Below, in pieces: positions 60,968 to 64,000 of a DNA stretch of 64,000 nucleotides. The notes under the pieces were generated by a model, which made no database searches, had not been told where the DNA came from, and saw only the letters and a program-made list of their open reading frames with translations. Location: NCBI RefSeq assembly GCF_003712195.1, contig NZ_RDSD01000018.1, positions 1 through 64,000 on the forward strand. The letters are read 5' to 3'. The position numbers were made by a program, and so were the translations under genes. The stretch comes from Proteiniphilum sp. X52 (GTDB lineage: Bacteria > Bacteroidota > Bacteroidia > Bacteroidales > Dysgonomonadaceae). Each line of letters begins with the position of its first letter. Positions within the stretch are counted from its first letter, which is position 1.

Positions 60968-62317
60968 TTATTCTGTGGACAACGACTCTCCCAGCAATGT
61001 GGCGGGTGTAAAGCCGGTTATTCTCACCTTCACGAATTCTCCGATGCGGTGTTTTTTCTTGTCAAAAATAACTACCTTATTCTGGTCGGTACGGCCGAAG
61101 AGTTGTTCCCGGGAGCGCTTGGAGAATCCTTCCGTGAGTACCTCGAATTCCTTGCCCAGATCCTTTTCGTTGCTTTGCCGCGACAATTCCATTTGCAGGT
61201 CGATAATTTCTTGCAGACGTCTGCTTTTGACCTCTTCCGGCACATTGTCTTCCAATCTTTTTGCAGCGTAAGTGCCCGGTCGCTCCGAATATTTGAACAT
61301 GAAAGCCGAATCGAATCCCACTTCGCGCATCATGGAGAGTGTCTCCTGATGGTCTTCTTCCGTTTCGGAATGGAATCCGCACATGATGTCGGTGGAAAGT
61401 CCGCAACCGGGGATGATCCGTTTGATGGCTGCGATCCTGTCCATGTACCACTCCCTGTCGTATCTTCTGTTCATCAGTTTCATCATCCTTGAACTTCCCG
61501 ATTGTACGGGAAGGTGGATGTAGTTGCAGATGTTTTGGTATTGGGCGATGGTCTCCAGCGTTTTATCGGTCATGTCCCGTGGATGGGATGTGGTGAAACG
61601 GATCCGCATCCCGGGAGCGGCTTCAGCGACCATGACGAGCAGTGCGGGGAAATCGATCTTTCTGTCACTGTCCATAAAACGGTAGGAGTTCACATTCTGC
61701 CCCAATAGGGTCACTTCCCTGAATCCCTTTTCGCGCATGACGCGTAACTCGTTGAGGATACTCTCCGGCTCGCGGCTGCGCTCCCGCCCGCGGGTAAAGG
61801 GGACAATGCAGTAAGTGCAGAATTTGTCACATCCGCGCATGATGGAAATATATCCGGAGATGTTGCTCCCGTTCAATTTCAAGGGGATCACATCTTTGTA
61901 TGTCTCTGTCTTTGACAGTTGGATGTTGATGGCTTTCTCACCTCTTTCGGCCGCCCCCACTAAATTGGGAAGGTCGAGATAGGCATCGGGCCCTACCACC
62001 AGGTCGACATCATGATCGTCGATCAGGTCCGATTTTACCCTTTCGGCCATACATCCCAATACACCTACGATAAGAGGAGCCTTCCGTTTCCTTTTCAAGG
62101 CATTGAAATATTCCAGTCGCTGCACTACTCGCTGTTCTGCGTTATCCCTTATGGAACAGGTGTTCACGAAAATGGCGTCAGCGTCGCGGTCATTGTCGGT
62201 CAGCCGATAGCCATCCATCTCCATGATTGAGGCAACCACTTCCGTGTCCGCCACGTTCATTTGACAACCATAAGTCTCTATAAATAGTTTTTTTTCTTTT
62301 ACTTCGTTCGGATTCAT
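60968..62317 (-). CDS. miaB: tRNA-2-methylthio-N6-dimethylallyladenosine synthase
   Basis: From MNPNEVKEKKLFIETYGCQM the enzyme has 449 residues. The UPF0004 domain contributes three cluster cysteines (GCQMN, NTCSIRDNAEQ, GVLGCMAERVK). The radical-SAM domain carries CDKFCTYCIVPFTRGRERSR, and a TRAM domain (about 385-447) ends the protein. It methylthiolates i6A37 in tRNAs reading UNN codons. The 26 in-frame codons upstream fall within a palindromic repeat and its spacer and are not counted. Confidence 0.96.
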   Translation of the reverse strand: MNPNEVKEKKLFIETYGCQMNVADTEVVASIMEMDGYRLTDNDRDADAIFVNTCSIRDNAEQRVVQRLEYFNALKRKRKAPLIVGVLGCMAERVKSDLIDDHDVDLVVGPDAYLDLPNLVGAAERGEKAINIQLSKTETYKDVIPLKLNGSNISGYISIMRGCDKFCTYCIVPFTRGRERSREPESILNELRVMREKGFREVTLLGQNVNSYRFMDSDRKIDFPALLVMVAEAAPGMRIRFTTSHPRDMTDKTLETIAQYQNICNYIHLPVQSGSSRMMKLMNRRYDREWYMDRIAAIKRIIPGCGLSTDIMCGFHSETEEDHQETLSMMREVGFDSAFMFKYSERPGTYAAKRLEDNVPEEVKSRRLQEIIDLQMELSRQSNEKDLGKEFEVLTEGFSKRSREQLFGRTDQNKVVIFDKKKHRIGEFVKVRITGFTPATLLGESLSTE

Positions 62318-62344
62318 ACGATATTTTATTTTCTCATTTCGCTG

Positions 62345-62370
62345 TATGGAACCTTCATTCGCGGTTTCAT
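62345..62370 (-). repeat. Minimal start-codon palindromic repeat before miaB
   Basis: TATGGAACC ... GGTTTCAT on the plus strand keeps only the outer arms of the family, with eight bases between them. The miaB ATG follows after 27 A/T-rich bases ending ATCGT, as in the longer copies. It shows the repeat is not limited to SusCD loci. Confidence 0.6.
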
Positions 62371-62467
62371 CACTTATTCCTAAACTGTGAGGCATGTCAT
62401 AAAACTCCCGGAAAAGTTAAAATGTCAAATTATCGACAAAAAAGTTGCAATATTCTATTTTTCATGC

Positions 62468-62475
62468 TAACTTTG
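62468..62475 (+). promoter_or_regulatory. Promoter of the candidate small RNA
   Basis: GTTG at 62444-62447, a 20-base spacer and TAACTTTG fit the Bacteroidetes -33/-7 arrangement. Transcription would start near 62482. No coding gene starts before the terminator at 62527. Confidence 0.55.
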
Positions 62476-62481
62476 CCGTAA

Positions 62482-62559
62482 GGAAAAATAAAAATTTTTT
62501 CATAGTTAAGGTTTTGGTTAATTGCTCGAGAGTGACTGTGAAGTTGCTCTCGATTTTTA
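62482..62559 (+). ncRNA. Candidate small RNA of about 78 bases
   Basis: Between the promoter at 62444-62475 and a strong intrinsic terminator lies an AT-rich 45-base region without a reading frame. The terminator is an 11-bp stem, CGAGAGTGACT and AGTTGCTCTCG (62527-62552, two G-U pairs), closed by the GNRA-type loop GTGA and followed by ATTTTTAT. A promoter and terminator this close with no gene between them suggest a trans-acting RNA, or a leader attenuating the gene at 62628. It resembles no RNA family I can name. Confidence 0.5.
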
Positions 62560-62595
62560 TATCGACCATGTAACCTCCGATTCAGAAAAAATCAC

Positions 62596-62603
62596 TATTT
62601 TTG
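62596..62603 (+). promoter_or_regulatory. -7 box TATTTTTG for the gene at 62628
   Basis: A match to TAnnTTTG 24 bases before the ATG at 62628. It overlaps the end of the longer in-frame extension from 62601, which is rejected. Confidence 0.5.
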
Positions 62604-62627
62604 TCCGGTTGCAAAATTAATCAAAAT

Positions 62628-63125
62628 ATGGAGTCTGGAGATATTATTTATTTTATCCTTCTGGTATTTTTCATGATATTGGGTTTTTTTAATGATTCCC
62701 GCAAGAAAAAGCAACAGCAACAGAAGCAATCGGAAGCGCGAGAGCGGCCGGAAACTGAATTCCGCCCCTTTTTAGAAGGGGAGCAGGAGTTTATACCCCC
62801 CCGGTCAGAGGGCAAAAAGCGTAAAACTCCCCCGCCGATACCTGCTGCTTATTCGGCAAACGAAAGATACGATAATTTTCAGTCCTCAATCGATCTGGTA
62901 TCTATTCACGAAGAACCTTCTACCCTCTCGAGTTATACCTTTGATTATGATGTGAATTCCTTTTATGAGCTGGATCCGGCTTCACCTGATTCACCGGATA
63001 AAGTCCGGGAGGATCAATCAAGGAAATCATCGCATCCGTTGCTTCAGGATCTGAGAGAAGGAACAGGCCGGGAAGAACTTAAAAAAGGGTTGATTTACGG
63101 AGAGATTATGCAAAGGAAGTATTGA
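62628..63125 (+). CDS. Small membrane-anchored hypothetical protein
   Basis: From the ATG at 62628 the protein has 165 residues. One N-terminal membrane helix (IIYFILLVFFMILGFF) is followed by a Lys/Gln-rich stretch (DSRKKKQQQQKQSEARERPE). A long, acidic, Pro/Ser-rich and probably disordered region follows, and a short conserved-looking C-terminus (PLLQDLREGTGREELKKGLI, YGEIMQRKY). The tail is probably cytoplasmic. I recognise no family. It precedes the CoA-transferase gene by 39 bases and could be co-transcribed with it. Confidence 0.75.
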   Translation: MESGDIIYFILLVFFMILGFFNDSRKKKQQQQKQSEARERPETEFRPFLEGEQEFIPPRSEGKKRKTPPPIPAAYSANERYDNFQSSIDLVSIHEEPSTLSSYTFDYDVNSFYELDPASPDSPDKVREDQSRKSSHPLLQDLREGTGREELKKGLIYGEIMQRKY

Positions 63126-63164
63126 AAATATATCGATATCTAAACACAAAAATATTTACTGTTT

Positions 63165-64000
63165 ATGGCATTACAATTTATTAGCGCTGAAGAGGCTGCG
63201 GCACTCGTGAACAATGACGACAACGTAGGCTTCAGCGGTTTCACCCATGCCGGATGTCCCAAAGTGGTTCCGGTAGAGATTGCCAAAAGGGCGGAGGCAG
63301 AACATGCCAAAGGCAATCCTTTCAAGATCGGTGTATTCACGGGAGCATCCACGGGCGACTCCATAGACGGTGCGCTTGCCCGGGCGAAAGCGATCAAATT
63401 CCGCACACCTTACCAGACCAACAAGGATATGCGTGATGCGATCAACCGGGGAGAATTGGACTATTTCGATCTTCATCTTTCGCAGTTGGCCCAGGAAATC
63501 CGGTATGGTTTTCTCGGCAAGGTCAATGTGGCTGTCATAGAGGCATGTGAAGTGACCGGGAAAGGGGAGATCGTTCCCACCACGGCCGTGGGCATTACAC
63601 CCACCATCTGTCGGCTGGCGGATATCGTGATCGTGGAGCTTAACAAGCAAGTCCCCTCGAAATTACGTGGTATTCACGATATATACGAACTGCAGGATCC
63701 TCCCAAGCGGCGGGAAATACCTATATTCGAAGTACAGGCACGGGTGGGGCTCGATTATGTGAAGGTGGATCCGGAAAAGATATTTGTGGTGGAAACCGAC
63801 AGGGACGGCGAAGGAAGCGGTTTCGCTCCGGTGGATGAGGTTACCCGGCAGATAGGGAACAATGTGGCCGACTTTTTCGTCTCGGAGATGAAGGCGGGAC
63901 GTATTCCCGCCCATTTTCTGCCTATCCAGTCGGGAGTGGGAAATATTGCCAACGCTGTGTTGGCCTCGATGGGAAGCAATCCCGATATACCTCGTTTCGA
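63165..64000 (+). CDS. Succinate/acetate CoA-transferase (3' end outside window)
   Basis: The first 278 residues are present; the gene runs off the window at base 64000. The start MALQFISAEEAAALVNNDDN and the segments GFSGFTHAGCPKVVPVEIAK, FTGASTGDSIDGALARAKAI, RYGFLGKVNVAVIEACEV and GSGVGNIANAVL match the acetyl-CoA hydrolase/transferase family, which passes CoA between acetate, succinate or propionate. The catalytic glutamate lies beyond the window. In fermenting Bacteroidales this enzyme frees CoA at the end of the propionate/succinate route. The family is certain; the preferred acids are inferred. Confidence 0.92.
   Translation, partial: MALQFISAEEAAALVNNDDNVGFSGFTHAGCPKVVPVEIAKRAEAEHAKGNPFKIGVFTGASTGDSIDGALARAKAIKFRTPYQTNKDMRDAINRGELDYFDLHLSQLAQEIRYGFLGKVNVAVIEACEVTGKGEIVPTTAVGITPTICRLADIVIVELNKQVPSKLRGIHDIYELQDPPKRREIPIFEVQARVGLDYVKVDPEKIFVVETDRDGEGSGFAPVDEVTRQIGNNVADFFVSEMKAGRIPAHFLPIQSGVGNIANAVLASMGSNPDIPRF

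Overview
The window looks like a chromosomal segment of a fermentative, polysaccharide-using member of Bacteroidales. A Proteiniphilum/Petrimonas-like relative in Dysgonomonadaceae is my best guess, but that is inference. The supporting signs are two SusC/SusD loci with their own ECF sigma/FecR pairs, -7 boxes of the TAnnTTTG type in front of many genes, almost no Shine-Dalgarno sequences, several glycoside hydrolase families (GH3, GH43, GH92, GH125) and a succinate/acetate CoA-transferase.

Layout. 1-2000: a minus-strand cupin/DUF438/DUF1858 operon behind a CRP/FNR-type palindrome; its last gene is cut short near the window edge. 2182-11045: a plus-strand polysaccharide utilisation locus (sigma, FecR, SusC, SusD, GH43), followed by a phosphoesterase remnant. 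11485-18816: a fused HigB-HigA relic, a Crp/Fnr regulator, a Tat-exported Gfo/Idh/MocA protein, aspS, tRNA-Pro, a DMP19 protein, and DUF1015 plus an Lrp regulator. 19399-23166: GH125 plus GH92, a mannose-trimming pair. 23380-28580: a TRIC-type channel, initiator tRNA-Met, polyprenol-phosphate-mannose synthase overlapping pyrC, a glycosyltransferase and a Fic protein. 28603-38303: a minus-strand locus of sigma, FecR, SusC, SusD and GH92, probably for alpha-mannan. 38969-47921: aroB, a GH3/beta-lactamase fusion, a two-gene 5'-nucleotidase, rplS, recO, thiamine pyrophosphokinase and a membrane protein. 48048-54021: an Rrf2 remnant and a 2-oxoacid dehydrogenase operon whose lipoyl domain sits on E3 instead of E2. 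54082-57173: a thiamine uptake operon under a TPP riboswitch. 57511-64000: a RelA/SpoT enzyme, a YtxH/holin-like envelope operon, miaB, a candidate small RNA, a small membrane-anchored protein and the start of a CoA-transferase gene.

How the genes work together. The mannan genes (two GH92, one GH125, one SusCD pair) lie in two places and probably act on the same glycans. The two sigma/FecR/SusC sets have the N-terminal STN signalling domain expected of receptor-to-sigma surface signalling. The thiamine receptor and PnuT-like transporter import thiamine, and the pyrophosphokinase 7 kb away would activate it.

The least expected layer is the intergenic DNA. (1) A palindromic repeat family (TATGAAAC...GTTCCATA) sits 20-31 bases upstream of start codons, including those of the sigma, SusC, SusD and GH92 genes of the mannan locus and of miaB. 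(2) A second palindromic family has ACTATTTC...GAAATAGT ends. (3) A promoter-linked hairpin has compensatory stem changes. (4) Two 98%-identical 193-bp MITE-like elements occur, one between the E1alpha and E1beta genes. (5) There are heptanucleotide arrays. These repeats, the E3-borne lipoyl domain and the candidate small RNA are the main leads. All calls come from reading the sequence; no database search was run.
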